DNA of 57,219 nucleotides from Candidatus Neomarinimicrobiota bacterium (GTDB lineage: Bacteria > Fidelibacterota > Marinisomatia > Marinisomatales > S15-B10). Under the pieces are notes generated by a model. The model did not search any database, was not told where the DNA came from, and saw nothing but the letters and a program-made list of their open reading frames with translations. Position numbers and translations under genes: made by a program. How positions within the stretch are numbered: the first letter of the stretch is position 1; each line of letters begins with the position of its first letter. Location: assembly GCA_030743815.1 (NCBI GenBank), contig JASLRT010000091.1, forward strand, positions 1 through 57,219, written 5' to 3'. Below are positions 42,945 to 51,872 of this stretch, piece by piece.

Positions 42945-43688
42945 CTAATTGAGTCTGAATCTTGAACCGAGATAAAGTTTCCTCGTCTCCGTATCATTTG
43001 CCAGGAATTCGGATGTGCCCGACCTCAGGATCTGCCCATCATACAACAGGTATGCACGATCCGTGATAGAGAGCGTCTCCCGCACGTTATGATCTGTAAT
43101 CAGGACGCCGATATTTTTCTTTCGCAGCGATCTTATGATACCTTGGATGTCCTCCACAGCAATGGGATCAATGCCTGAAAACGGCTCGTCAAGGAGAATG
43201 AAATCCGGATCCGTCACGAGGGCCCGGCTGATCTCTGTCCGCCGCCGTTCACCCCCAGACAGATGTATCCCCCTGTTCTTTCTGACTGAAGCGATGGACA
43301 GATTATTCAACAGAAACTCCAGTTTATCTGCCTGCTCCTCACGAGACAGTTCTGTCATTTCCAGCACAAGTTTGAGGTTGTCTTCCACCGTCAGTTTCGT
43401 AAAGATTGAAGGTTCCTGTGCAAGGTAGCCGATCCCTTTTCGCGCACGCTTGTACATAGGAAGCTGGGTAATCTCTTCATCTCCGAGGTAAACGGCGCCA
43501 GAAGTGGGACGGATCATCCCGGTGATCATATAAAAAGTAGTTGTCTTTCCTGCCCCGTTCGGCCCCAGGAGTCCCACGATCTCCCCCTTATTCAGCTCAA
43601 GTTCCACGCCGCGAACCACCGTCCGCTGACCATAGTCCTTCTTCAAATCTTGCGCCCTGAGCAGCTTCCCGTTACTCTGATCGCTCAT
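42945..43688 (-). CDS. lptB: LPS export ABC transporter ATP-binding protein LptB
   Basis: The 247-aa product powers LPS extraction from the inner membrane with LptF and LptG, which are not in the window. Walker A is GPNGAGKTTTFYMITG; the signature is LSGGERRRTEISRAL; and Walker B is FILLDEPFSGIDPIAV, the SGIDPIAV form being typical of LptB. It follows lptC by 3 bp and abuts rpoN. Confidence 0.96.
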   Translation of the reverse strand: MSDQSNGKLLRAQDLKKDYGQRTVVRGVELELNKGEIVGLLGPNGAGKTTTFYMITGMIRPTSGAVYLGDEEITQLPMYKRARKGIGYLAQEPSIFTKLTVEDNLKLVLEMTELSREEQADKLEFLLNNLSIASVRKNRGIHLSGGERRRTEISRALVTDPDFILLDEPFSGIDPIAVEDIQGIIRSLRKKNIGVLITDHNVRETLSITDRAYLLYDGQILRSGTSEFLANDTETRKLYLGSRFRLN

Positions 43689-43691
43689 CTT

Positions 43692-44210
43692 CTACCTGCT
43701 GGTTACGCCCCACGGTTTGAGAATCTTCCAATGAGTGAGATCGACATTCGATTCGAATCCTACACCATAAAGCGTATCATCTATTTCTGTTGTAAGCATA
43801 ACTGAATCATTGGTTGAAATCTTCTCAGCCTTGTTATCCCAAAAGAGGGAATCGGTAAAAAGCGCCACCCCGCTGTCGGATAACACAATCACATTTTCGA
43901 TTGCCAAAAGATTGTCCGTCGCTTCGTAGACGAGAGCTTTTTCCGATTTGAGGTTTGACATATGCTCTTCTTCAGCAGAAAAAAAATCGGCATCGACTTT
44001 TTTATCAAGCACAACCTCCTGTACCTCGCTGTACTTTGCCAGATGGCCCGACCTGACAACAGCCCTTTTTCTGCCTTCCCTCGTCAGGATAATGGTCGGA
44101 TTCCAGCTCTCCTGATCAGGAAAATCATCTTTAGTCAGGATAGGACTCGCGTCTTCCTTGACACTACAACTTATCAGTAAGGCAACAGCTATCCACCCGC
44201 AACGGATCAT
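43692..44210 (-). CDS. lptC: LptC-like LPS transport protein (lipoprotein form)
   Basis: The 172-aa product has a short leader ending LLISCS, which looks like a lipobox, instead of the single anchor helix of E. coli LptC. The beta-jellyroll pattern is visible in EVVLDKKVDADFFSAEEEHMSNLKSEKALVYE and DSVMLTTEIDDTLYG. LptC passes LPS from LptFG to LptA across the periplasm. ATG 44210 overlaps the kdsD stop (TGATG); a GTG just before is a minor alternative. Its place between kdsD and lptB supports the assignment. Confidence 0.85.
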   Translation of the reverse strand: MIRCGWIAVALLISCSVKEDASPILTKDDFPDQESWNPTIILTREGRKRAVVRSGHLAKYSEVQEVVLDKKVDADFFSAEEEHMSNLKSEKALVYEATDNLLAIENVIVLSDSGVALFTDSLFWDNKAEKISTNDSVMLTTEIDDTLYGVGFESNVDLTHWKILKPWGVTSR

Positions 44211-45193
44211 CACATCACACCCGACTTAAGAATATCGTGAATATGCAGGATACCGTCAGGGACACCATCAGTCTTCTTACTGTTGTAGATGAAGAGACTA
44301 GTAATAGAATGCTTTTCCATGATTTCCAGCGCGTTGATGGCGAGCGTATCCTCGGTTATCCACTTAGGTTTTCCTGTCATAATCAGAGCTTCCGCTGTCT
44401 TATCCAAGATGTCTTCATCCTTCTCAAATGCCCGGCGCAGATCGCCATCCGTAATAATGCCTTTTATCTTACCTTTATCACCGACAACAATTCCTATTCC
44501 CAGTCGCTTGTCGCTGATGGTCAGAAGAGTCGATTTGACATCCATATCAGCACCCACTATCGGCAGCTCATTGCCGGTATGCATGATCTCTTTAGCAGTA
44601 AGAAGTAACTTTTTCCCCAGTTTACCGGCGGGATGGAGGAGGGCGAAATCCTCACGCTGGAAGCCCCTTTTCTCCAACAGCGCAATTGCCAGTGCATCTC
44701 CCAGGGCGAGGGTAGCCGTGGTACTTGCCGTGGGCGCCAGATCGAGCGTGCACGCCTCTCTTTCAACACTGGTGTCGATAATCACCTCAGCACTCTTCGC
44801 AATCGTGCTCTCCAGCCGCCCTATGAAAGTGATCACCTTCACCCCGAGGCGTTCAAAGGCCGGCATCAGCTGGATAATCTCATGTGTCTCACCACTGTTC
44901 GAAACAGCGAGGATTAGGTCATCCTTCGTCACTATCCCCAAATCTCCATGAACGGCCTCACTGGGATGCATAAAATGCGCCGGTGTCCCCGTACTGGCCA
45001 GTGTGGACGCAATCTTCTGCGATATAAGCCCTGATTTTCCCATCCCTGTCACTACTACGCGTCCTTTGCAGTCGAAAATGAGTTCAACAGCAGTGTCGAA
45101 GCTGTCACCGATCTTTTCTCGAAGATTAAAGACAGCCTCAGCTTCAATCTGGAGGACTTCGCGGCCTACCTGAATATTTTTATTCTTCGCCAT
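44210..45193 (-). CDS. kdsD: Arabinose-5-phosphate isomerase
   Basis: The 327-aa product converts ribulose-5-phosphate to arabinose-5-phosphate, the first step toward Kdo. It has an N-terminal SIS domain (GRVVVTGMGKSGLISQKIASTLASTGTPA) and two CBS domains (from about KEIMHTGNELPIV onward), the KdsD layout. The start is ATG 45193, 14 bp inside the end of kdsC; an in-frame TTG at 45199 is less likely. Confidence 0.94.
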   Translation of the reverse strand: MAKNKNIQVGREVLQIEAEAVFNLREKIGDSFDTAVELIFDCKGRVVVTGMGKSGLISQKIASTLASTGTPAHFMHPSEAVHGDLGIVTKDDLILAVSNSGETHEIIQLMPAFERLGVKVITFIGRLESTIAKSAEVIIDTSVEREACTLDLAPTASTTATLALGDALAIALLEKRGFQREDFALLHPAGKLGKKLLLTAKEIMHTGNELPIVGADMDVKSTLLTISDKRLGIGIVVGDKGKIKGIITDGDLRRAFEKDEDILDKTAEALIMTGKPKWITEDTLAINALEIMEKHSITSLFIYNSKKTDGVPDGILHIHDILKSGVM

Positions 45194-45749
45194 TATCAAC
45201 TCGATTCTTTGTTAAGACTTTTTTTCGGAGTCTCTTTAATGTCGCCTCATAAATTCCCTGACTCTTTAGAATGAGTTCCACCGCTTCCCTGAAAGCACCT
45301 TCGCCACCGCTGGCGATAGTCGTCAGTCTGGCTGTCTCTTTCACAAGCGAATGGGCATTAGCTACCGCAATCGGCAACGCTACATTTTTCATCACAGAAA
45401 GATCGATGAGATCATCGCCAACAAAAGCTGCCTCATCATCTGTAAAACCGTATTTCTCCTTCACTTTTTCATAGATGATCATCTTATCCAACTCACCCTG
45501 ATAACAGTCGTTCTCCAGTCCCAACTCTCTTGCGCGAGACTCTGTGGCTGGCGAGTATCTGCCAGAAACGATAATAACTTTCAGTCCCGCCACTCTGGCC
45601 ATGGCGAACGCAGGACCATCAAGAATACTGAACCGTTTGAATTCTGTGTTGTCATTGCCCATATAGACTGCGCCGTCCGTCAGTACACCGTCCACATCGG
45701 TTAGAATAATCCTGACCTTCTTTATCACTTTCTCCAGTTGACTGTTCAC
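45180..45749 (-). CDS. kdsC: Kdo-8-phosphate phosphatase
   Basis: The 189-aa product is a small HAD phosphatase that makes free Kdo from Kdo-8-phosphate. The HAD loop is LTDVDGVLTDGAVY; the second motif holds VIIVSGR; and FVGDDLIDLSVM is motif III/IV. There is no cap domain, as in tetrameric KdsC. Start GTG 45749, 5 bp after the kdsA stop. Confidence 0.95.
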   Translation of the reverse strand: MNSQLEKVIKKVRIILTDVDGVLTDGAVYMGNDNTEFKRFSILDGPAFAMARVAGLKVIIVSGRYSPATESRARELGLENDCYQGELDKMIIYEKVKEKYGFTDDEAAFVGDDLIDLSVMKNVALPIAVANAHSLVKETARLTTIASGGEGAFREAVELILKSQGIYEATLKRLRKKVLTKNRVDNGEE

Positions 45750-45754
45750 GTCTC

Positions 45755-46570
45755 TTACCCCTTTGCTACAACTTTACGGATTGCATTCAATTCCCGTAGC
45801 AGCTTTGCGGTTTGTTGTAAAGGCCACTGCGTAGCGGCATCGCTCCTGGCGTTATCTACGTCATCGTGAATCTCCATAAAGAACGCATCGCATCCAGCCG
45901 CAACCGCGGCCTTTGCGAGCACAGGTACCATTTCCCGGTCGCCACCGGTCTGGCCATCGAGAGCATTCGGTCTTTGGGCACTGTGGGTTGCATCAAACAC
46001 CACCGGATAGCCACTCTCCTTCAAGACTGGGATAGCACGCATATCCGCCACAAGATTGTTGTAACCGAAAGAGGCGCCCCGCTCCGTGATGAGGATATTC
46101 GTGTTGCCTGTGGCTTCAATTTTCTTAACAATATTGACCACATCTCCCGGAGCGATAAACTGACCCTTCTTGATGTTAATGCACGTACCTGTTTTCCCCG
46201 CCGCAACGAGCAGGTCTGTCTGTCGACAAAGAAAAGCGGGAATCTGAATCACATCGGCGACTTCAGCCACGGCTTGCACCTGATCCGGACTGTGTATATC
46301 TGTCAGCACCGGGACGCCGACCTCACTCTTTATATCCGCCAGAATCTTCAATCCGTTTTCAAGTCCTGGCCCGCGGTAAGATTCAATAGAGGTACGGTTC
46401 GCCTTATCGAATGATGATTTGTAGACGAAAGACAGATCCAAATCAGCGGTGATCGATTTAAGCTCCATCGCCATTTTCAAGGCGTGATCTCGTGACTCAA
46501 TCACACAAGGACCAGCAATAACAGGGAGGCCATCACCTCCAAATCTTATGTTACCTACTGTAACAGTCAT
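45755..46570 (-). CDS. kdsA: Kdo-8-phosphate synthase (metal-dependent type)
   Basis: The 271-aa product condenses PEP with arabinose-5-phosphate. The motif AGPCVIES carries the metal-binding Cys found in the metal-dependent class (as in Aquifex), where E. coli has Asn. KSSFDKANR, ERGASFGYNNL and VFDATHSAQ are the other active-site segments. The ATG overlaps the pyrG stop by 4 bp. Confidence 0.95.
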   Translation of the reverse strand: MTVTVGNIRFGGDGLPVIAGPCVIESRDHALKMAMELKSITADLDLSFVYKSSFDKANRTSIESYRGPGLENGLKILADIKSEVGVPVLTDIHSPDQVQAVAEVADVIQIPAFLCRQTDLLVAAGKTGTCINIKKGQFIAPGDVVNIVKKIEATGNTNILITERGASFGYNNLVADMRAIPVLKESGYPVVFDATHSAQRPNALDGQTGGDREMVPVLAKAAVAAGCDAFFMEIHDDVDNARSDAATQWPLQQTAKLLRELNAIRKVVAKG

Positions 46571-48189
46571 TTCGAATTGTGGTGTTTAACCGACGCTTTC
46601 ACGAAGTTGCGGAAGAGCGGATGAGCCCGGTTGACCCGGCTTTTCAGCTCAGGATGGAATTGACTAGCCACGAACCACGGATGGTCAGGCAGTTCAATGA
46701 TCTCAACGAGGTTCAGTTCCGGATTGATACCGCTGAAACAGAGACCGTGCTTCTGAAGTGTCTTGCGGTAACTGTTATTTACCTCGTACCTGTGTCTGTG
46801 GCGCTCAGATATTCGCTTTTTCCTGTAAGCCCTGTATGTCTTTGTCTTGGGTTGCAGATCACAGTTGTAGGCACCGAGACGCATGGTGGCACCCTTACGT
46901 TTCACCTTCTTCTGAGCATCCATGAGATCGATCACGGGATGAGGTGTTCTCTTGTTGAATTCCGTGCTGCTAGCCTTTTCAAGACCACAAACATTTCTTG
47001 CAAAATCGATGACAGCAGTCTGAAGACCGAGGCATATACCGAGATAAGGAACTTTTTTCTCACGAGCGTACTTCGCCGCCAGTATCTTCCCTTCCGTCCC
47101 CCTGTTGCCAAATCCCGGCAGCACAAGGATTCCGTCAACCCCACCCAGTTGCTCCTCAAGAGCATCGTCCGTCTTCAGCTCCTCTGAATTGATCCACTGA
47201 ATCTTTACTCTTGCATCGTTTTCCACGCCGGCGTGTACGAAGGCTTCCAGAACACTCTTGTAGGCGTCAGGTAGCTCCGTGTACTTGCCGCAGAGAGCGA
47301 TGGTCACCTCATGGCTAGGATTCTTGAAACGATTGATAAATTCCTTAAGCTCCTCAATTTTAGGGTGCGCTCCATCCATTTGTAACTGATCAGCTATAAT
47401 ATCGCCCACACCTTGCTGATGAAAAACCAAAGGTACTTCATAGATACTCTTAACTTCCCGCGCTTCAATCACATGACTGGACGGAACATTGCAAAAGAGA
47501 GAGATTTTCTCTTTCGCAGATTTTAGGATGTGGTGAGAGGTTCGGCAAAGTATCAAGTTGGGCTCCAGACCGATCTCCCGAAGCTTCATGACACTGTGCT
47601 GGGTCGGTTTTGTTTTCAACTCCTCACTGGCATCCACGTAAGGGAGTAAGGTCAGGAGGGCAATGAAGCAATTTTCGCGCCCCGCATCCAGTCGAATCTG
47701 GCGGATAGTCTCCAAAAAGGGCTGACTCTCGATGTCACCTACTGTCCCTCCTACTTCTGCAATCACAACATCGAAGCGCTTAGGCTTGTTAGTTTCAATA
47801 ATCCTGCGCCTCAATTCATCGGTGATGTGAGGAATGACCTGGATCGTCTGCCCGAGATAGTCACCCTTGCGCTCCTTGTCGAGGACCGCCCGGTAGACCT
47901 GCCCGGCAGTGGCGTTATTTGCCTTACTCATATCCACATCAATAAAGCGCTCGTAATGACCGAGGTCAAGGTCCGTCTCCGAACCGTCATCTAGCACGAA
48001 TACCTCTCCATGTTGATAGGGATTCATGGTGCCAGGATCGACATTCAAGTACGGGTCAAGTTTGAGAATAGTGACCGCGAGCCCCCGCTTCTTCAGAAGA
48101 TAACCGATGGATGCCGAAGCGATCCCCTTCCCCAGACCGGACATGACACCACCTAGAACAAAAATGAATTTCGTCGGTTGTTTAGCCAA
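46567..48189 (-). CDS. pyrG: CTP synthase
   Basis: The 540-aa product aminates UTP to CTP. The N-terminal synthase domain starts KFIFVLGGVMSGLGKGI; the C-terminal glutamine amidotransferase has GICLGLQ with the catalytic Cys and FVASQFHPELKSR with His and Glu. The start is TTG 48189, supported by GGAGGAGGCGA right upstream. CTP is the co-substrate of KdsB, the next gene upstream, so its place in a Kdo operon makes biochemical sense. Confidence 0.97.
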   Translation of the reverse strand: MAKQPTKFIFVLGGVMSGLGKGIASASIGYLLKKRGLAVTILKLDPYLNVDPGTMNPYQHGEVFVLDDGSETDLDLGHYERFIDVDMSKANNATAGQVYRAVLDKERKGDYLGQTIQVIPHITDELRRRIIETNKPKRFDVVIAEVGGTVGDIESQPFLETIRQIRLDAGRENCFIALLTLLPYVDASEELKTKPTQHSVMKLREIGLEPNLILCRTSHHILKSAKEKISLFCNVPSSHVIEAREVKSIYEVPLVFHQQGVGDIIADQLQMDGAHPKIEELKEFINRFKNPSHEVTIALCGKYTELPDAYKSVLEAFVHAGVENDARVKIQWINSEELKTDDALEEQLGGVDGILVLPGFGNRGTEGKILAAKYAREKKVPYLGICLGLQTAVIDFARNVCGLEKASSTEFNKRTPHPVIDLMDAQKKVKRKGATMRLGAYNCDLQPKTKTYRAYRKKRISERHRHRYEVNNSYRKTLQKHGLCFSGINPELNLVEIIELPDHPWFVASQFHPELKSRVNRAHPLFRNFVKASVKHHNSK

Positions 48190-48895
48190 TCGCCTCCTCC
48201 TGTCCTATTATTTTCAGATCTGCAGGCGTGTCGATGCTGAGGGAGTTGTAATCCGTCAGAACAACTCTGATGGGAATGCCGTTATCCAGAGCCCTCATCT
48301 GTTCCAAACTTCTTGCCGTTTCCCGCGGTGAAGCGTCCATCTGTGCCAGCCTGATAAGGATGTCCCTACGATAGGCGTAGAGACCAAGATGTTTATAACA
48401 TTGCTCCCGTTCTACCCCGTCCGGCCGGCGGAAAAAATCCTCCGCAGTATCTATTGCGGAAACTCTCACCTTAACCACATCGGGATCGGTCCAGTCTTCA
48501 TCAGACAATTGTGTGCTGGCAACTGTGCCCATCCGTGGAGGAGTATCAGCCGTGAAAGGTGCCAGCAACTCATCAATCACACGGGGATCAATGAACGGTT
48601 CATCACCCTGAATATTGACATACACGTCTGCATTCCCGGACTGAGCTACTTCGGCCACGCGTTCCGATCCGTTGCTGTGATCAGAAGAAGTCATGGTGAC
48701 AGGGATCGCGAGAGTCTCCATTACCTCCCGCACCCGGTTATCATCTGTGGCCACGGTAACGGATTCGAGACGAGACGATTTTATCGATTGTGCATAGACG
48801 CGGGCGACCATGGGTGTTCCATCAATTGGAATAAGAACTTTGCCGGGGAACCGGGTAGAATCAAAACGGGCGGGAATAACTCCCTCGATTTTCAT
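48182..48895 (-). CDS. kdsB: CMP-Kdo synthetase
   Basis: The 237-aa product activates Kdo with CTP for transfer to lipid A. Landmarks are IPARFDSTRFPGKVL, TSSDHSNGSERVAEV and VNIQGDEPFIDP. The length is normal. It overlaps pyrG by 8 bp and gatC by 4 bp. Confidence 0.96.
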   Translation of the reverse strand: MKIEGVIPARFDSTRFPGKVLIPIDGTPMVARVYAQSIKSSRLESVTVATDDNRVREVMETLAIPVTMTSSDHSNGSERVAEVAQSGNADVYVNIQGDEPFIDPRVIDELLAPFTADTPPRMGTVASTQLSDEDWTDPDVVKVRVSAIDTAEDFFRRPDGVEREQCYKHLGLYAYRRDILIRLAQMDASPRETARSLEQMRALDNGIPIRVVLTDYNSLSIDTPADLKIIGQEEAIG

Positions 48896-49200
48896 GATGA
48901 TCTGTTGATTACCTTCGGAACAACGAAAAACCCGCCGTCCGTTTCGGGAGCGTTTTTCAGCACCTCCTGCATACCGAGAGAAGTTCCCTTATTATCTTTT
49001 CGTATCACGTTGGTAAGATCCAGAACGTGGCTCAGAGGCTCCACATCTTCTGTATTCAGTTCATTCAACTGTTCAACGTAGCCAAGAATATCATTCATCT
49101 GATTGGTAAACCGTTCTACTTCAGCCTCATTGAGGCTCAGTTTGGCAAGAGCGGCAATTTTCAACACTTCTTCCCGGCTGACTTTCTCTTTTTCAGACAT
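48892..49200 (-). CDS. gatC: Aspartyl/glutamyl-tRNA amidotransferase subunit C
   Basis: The 102-aa product is the small subunit of GatCAB, which converts misacylated Glu-tRNA-Gln or Asp-tRNA-Asn to the correct amide form. The start EEVLKIAALAKLSLNEAEVERFTNQMNDILGYVEQLNELNT and the end motif TDGGFFVVPKVI are typical. gatA and gatB are not adjacent. It is the first gene of the long operon ending at hslU; it has two possible promoter elements upstream. Confidence 0.93.
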   Translation of the reverse strand: MSEKEKVSREEVLKIAALAKLSLNEAEVERFTNQMNDILGYVEQLNELNTEDVEPLSHVLDLTNVIRKDNKGTSLGMQEVLKNAPETDGGFFVVPKVINRSS

Positions 49201-49216
49201 GGTTTTGACTTATTGT

Positions 49217-49232
49217 TACAATTATCGTGCCA
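49217..49232 (-). promoter_or_regulatory. Sigma-54-like -24/-12 element before gatC
   Basis: On the minus strand TGGCACGATAATTGTA differs from the sigma-54 consensus TGGCAC-N5-TTGCA only by T for C in the -12 dinucleotide. It lies 16 nt from the gatC ATG, so the predicted transcript would have almost no leader, which argues against use. Confidence 0.3.
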
Positions 49233-49237
49233 GACCA

Positions 49238-49266
49238 AATTTAGGCGTACCCGTTTCGCCAATCAA
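49238..49266 (-). promoter_or_regulatory. Sigma-70-type promoter of the gatC-hslU operon
   Basis: On the minus strand TTGATT (49261-49266) and TAAATT (49238-49243) are 17 bases apart. The predicted leader is about 30 nt. This is the only reasonable sigma-70 signal in the spacer before the operon. Confidence 0.5.
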
Positions 49267-49300
49267 GGAAAAGGCGGCGGAAAGCTGGAGTAAGGAAAAA

Positions 49301-49324
49301 ATGTTAGACGTTGAACATTAGACG
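49301..49324. repeat. Short direct repeat TTAGACG
   Basis: TTAGACG occurs at 49304-49310 and 49318-49324 with a 14-bp period inside a tract ATGTTAGACGTTGAACATTA. It is one more of the degenerate short-period tracts found in spacers of this window. Confidence 0.5.
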
Positions 49325-49368
49325 AAAACCTAAACGCGTCGCACACCCGGAACTGTCACCGAATAATT

Positions 49369-50634
49369 TCACTCATACCTCAGCGACTCAATCGGATCGA
49401 GCTTTGCGGCGCGGTAGGCAGGATAACTGCCGAACCCTATGCCAATCAATGAGCATACAAAGAGGCTGTAAAAAGCCCAATCTAACGGTATCAGGGCGGG
49501 AATATTGAAGATCAGGGCTACAACATTCCCACCCAGAATTCCGACGATTATACCTACGATACCGCCGAATTCACTCAAGAAGACTGCCTCCATCAGAAAC
49601 TGAGCCAGAATGTTCCTCGGCGTCGCTCCCACCGCCTTCCGGATACCGATCTCCTTGATCCTTTCCGTCACTGAGACCAGCATGATATTCATGATACCGA
49701 TGCCTGCCACCACAAGAGCGATGATACTAATCACAAAAGCAAACAGTTTAACGCCGCCGGTGAATTGACCGAATGTTTCAATCAAGGTATCATTCGACCA
49801 GACTTCGAAGTCATTTTCCGCCTCCGGAGCTAACTGTCTGACAGTCCGCATAATTCCCACCACTTCGTCCATCGTCTCATCGTACAATTCAGCTGATGGT
49901 GCCTCCACAGTGATGTAAAGCGATGTCCACCTGTTGCCGTATTTATCCAGAAATGTCGAGACGGGGATATAGATATTGTTATCTTTACTCTCGCCGAATA
50001 TTTGGCCTTGCCGCTCGGTCACACCAATGACCTGATATTTCACGCCATCTGACTCGACTGTTTTACCGAGGGGATTTTCGAACGGGAAAAGTAAGTCGAC
50101 AACATCCATACCCAATACACAGACTCTGCGGGAAAAGCGGACATCATCAGCAATAATACCCCGCCCGTCGCCTATAAATGTGTTATGGTTCTTGACAGTC
50201 CATTCATCCGCTGCATAGATAACAACATTAGTTTTTGTCTCTCTCTCCCCGTATTTTATTTTCGATCCCCAATGATCATCGCCTACAGACACGGTGAGAG
50301 GTATCTGAGCGCGCCTTTTCAGTTCTTCAAATTGTGCTAAGGTAATGTTGGGTCTGTTACGGTATTTTCGTCGTCCATGCCCGCCAATCTGAATTGCGGG
50401 CGTCTTCTGAATCGCAAAGGTGTTGCTGCCGAATATGTTCAAACCACTCTCTATGGACGACTCCAGCGTACGGATGGCTGTCATGACGCCGATAACGGAA
50501 AAGACACCGATAACAATTCCCATGAGTGTCAGGACAGAACGAAGCTTGTTGGCGCGAATGGCCTGCAACGCCATCCGCAGGCTCTCTCTCAGTTCGTGCT
50601 TGAAAAGGCGAAGTTTTCTCCTGCGAAATTTCAC
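49369..50634 (-). CDS. MacB-like ABC transporter permease (second copy in operon)
   Basis: The 421-aa product has the MacB permease layout: one N-terminal helix (MGIVIGVFSVIGVMTAI), a large periplasmic MacB_PCD domain, then three helices of FtsX type with the coupling motif RIKEIGIRKAVGATPRNILAQFLMEA. It has no fused ATPase. It is clearly related to, but distinct from, the permease at 50647-51861; the two probably form a heterodimer. The N-terminal basic stretch KFRRRKLRLFKHELRE is an oddity. It is the last gene of the operon. Confidence 0.9.
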   Translation of the reverse strand: MKFRRRKLRLFKHELRESLRMALQAIRANKLRSVLTLMGIVIGVFSVIGVMTAIRTLESSIESGLNIFGSNTFAIQKTPAIQIGGHGRRKYRNRPNITLAQFEELKRRAQIPLTVSVGDDHWGSKIKYGERETKTNVVIYAADEWTVKNHNTFIGDGRGIIADDVRFSRRVCVLGMDVVDLLFPFENPLGKTVESDGVKYQVIGVTERQGQIFGESKDNNIYIPVSTFLDKYGNRWTSLYITVEAPSAELYDETMDEVVGIMRTVRQLAPEAENDFEVWSNDTLIETFGQFTGGVKLFAFVISIIALVVAGIGIMNIMLVSVTERIKEIGIRKAVGATPRNILAQFLMEAVFLSEFGGIVGIIVGILGGNVVALIFNIPALIPLDWAFYSLFVCSLIGIGFGSYPAYRAAKLDPIESLRYE

Positions 50635-50646
50635 AACTTCATAATC

Positions 50647-51861
50647 CTACTCATAGCGCAAAGCGTCAATCGGATGAAGCCGGGCTGCGCGGTATGATGG
50701 CGCCAATCCTGACAGAATTCCAACCAGTAAAGAGAGCAAAAATGCCGCTACAGCCAGCCAGACCGGCATGGTCGAGGGGAAAAACCTGTCAATCACCAGA
50801 CTGCCTAACCACGATAGTATTAAACCGATCAATCCTGCTAATCCACAAATGATAATAGCTTCCAGCAAGAACTGACCCATTATCGTCTTAGGAGTGGCTC
50901 CCAAAGCCTTTCGGACTCCGATCTCTTTCGTTCTCTCTTTCACCGAGACAAACATGATGTTCATGATGCCGATCCCGCCAACTACCAGTGAGAGGATCGT
51001 GATGAAAACACCCGTACCACCAATTGCGAGTTTGATGGTATTATACTGAGTCCGGAAAGCTTCCTGTTCATTAATGGCAAAATCATTTCTTTCTCTCGGT
51101 CCCAATCCCCGTATTCTTCTCATGACGGAAATTAACTCATCCTTAGCTTCTTTGATGGATTCGGCGGGGACTTTTACCATGATCTGGGACCAACCTCGCC
51201 GGGCAAACATCTTCTGGAACGTGCCGAGTGGAATAATAGCGCGATTATCAAGGCTAAAGAGGCCGAGAAACTTACCCTGCTTTTCCGTCACACCGATGAC
51301 TCTGAACTGGTGAGGTCCAAACTTCACCTTCTTTCCGATTGGATCTTCGTTCTCGAAAAGCTCTTCCGCTACGTCATAGCCGATGACGCACACGGGCGCT
51401 CCGGAACGGCTCTCGCCGGCTGAAAAAAATCTGCCTGTCTCTATATTTGCCGTAGAGACCTGAAGGTATTCATCAGTAGTTCCGTTGGTCTGAACATCCA
51501 TAACACTCTTATCTTTATATACTACGGTAGTGGTTCGCGCAATCATCGGCGCTGCAGCCAAGGTGTAATCGGAAAGAGCCTTTATCTTATCCACGTACTC
51601 CGGTTTCAGATTACGCCGGTTTTTCACTTCCCACCAATCCTCATCGCCGAACCACTCATGTTTAGTAACAAAAAGTACGTCTCGCGACATAAAGGAAATA
51701 CTTTTCTCAAATGATCTGTCGAGACCGGATATGAGTGTACCCATGAGGGTCACTGCCAGGATACCGATAATGATACCGAGCGTTGTCAGCATGGCGCGGA
51801 GACGGTTAGCAAAGATGGCGGCGGTCGCTATACGCAGGTTTTCAATGAAAAGGGTGAACAT
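50647..51861 (-). CDS. MacB-like ABC transporter permease (first copy in operon)
   Basis: The 404-aa product has the same MacB permease architecture: first helix LRAMLTTLGIIIGILAV, periplasmic domain, FtsX helices with RTKEIGVRKALGATPKTIMGQFLLEA. It starts 11 bp after the ATPase gene stop. Together with the ATPase, adaptor and TolC homologue it should export a peptide, lipid or drug-like substrate through both membranes, or drive work across the envelope as MacB-type mechanotransmitters do. Confidence 0.9.
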   Translation of the reverse strand: MFTLFIENLRIATAAIFANRLRAMLTTLGIIIGILAVTLMGTLISGLDRSFEKSISFMSRDVLFVTKHEWFGDEDWWEVKNRRNLKPEYVDKIKALSDYTLAAAPMIARTTTVVYKDKSVMDVQTNGTTDEYLQVSTANIETGRFFSAGESRSGAPVCVIGYDVAEELFENEDPIGKKVKFGPHQFRVIGVTEKQGKFLGLFSLDNRAIIPLGTFQKMFARRGWSQIMVKVPAESIKEAKDELISVMRRIRGLGPRERNDFAINEQEAFRTQYNTIKLAIGGTGVFITILSLVVGGIGIMNIMFVSVKERTKEIGVRKALGATPKTIMGQFLLEAIIICGLAGLIGLILSWLGSLVIDRFFPSTMPVWLAVAAFLLSLLVGILSGLAPSYRAARLHPIDALRYE

Positions 51862-51872
51862 AGATTAGTCCG

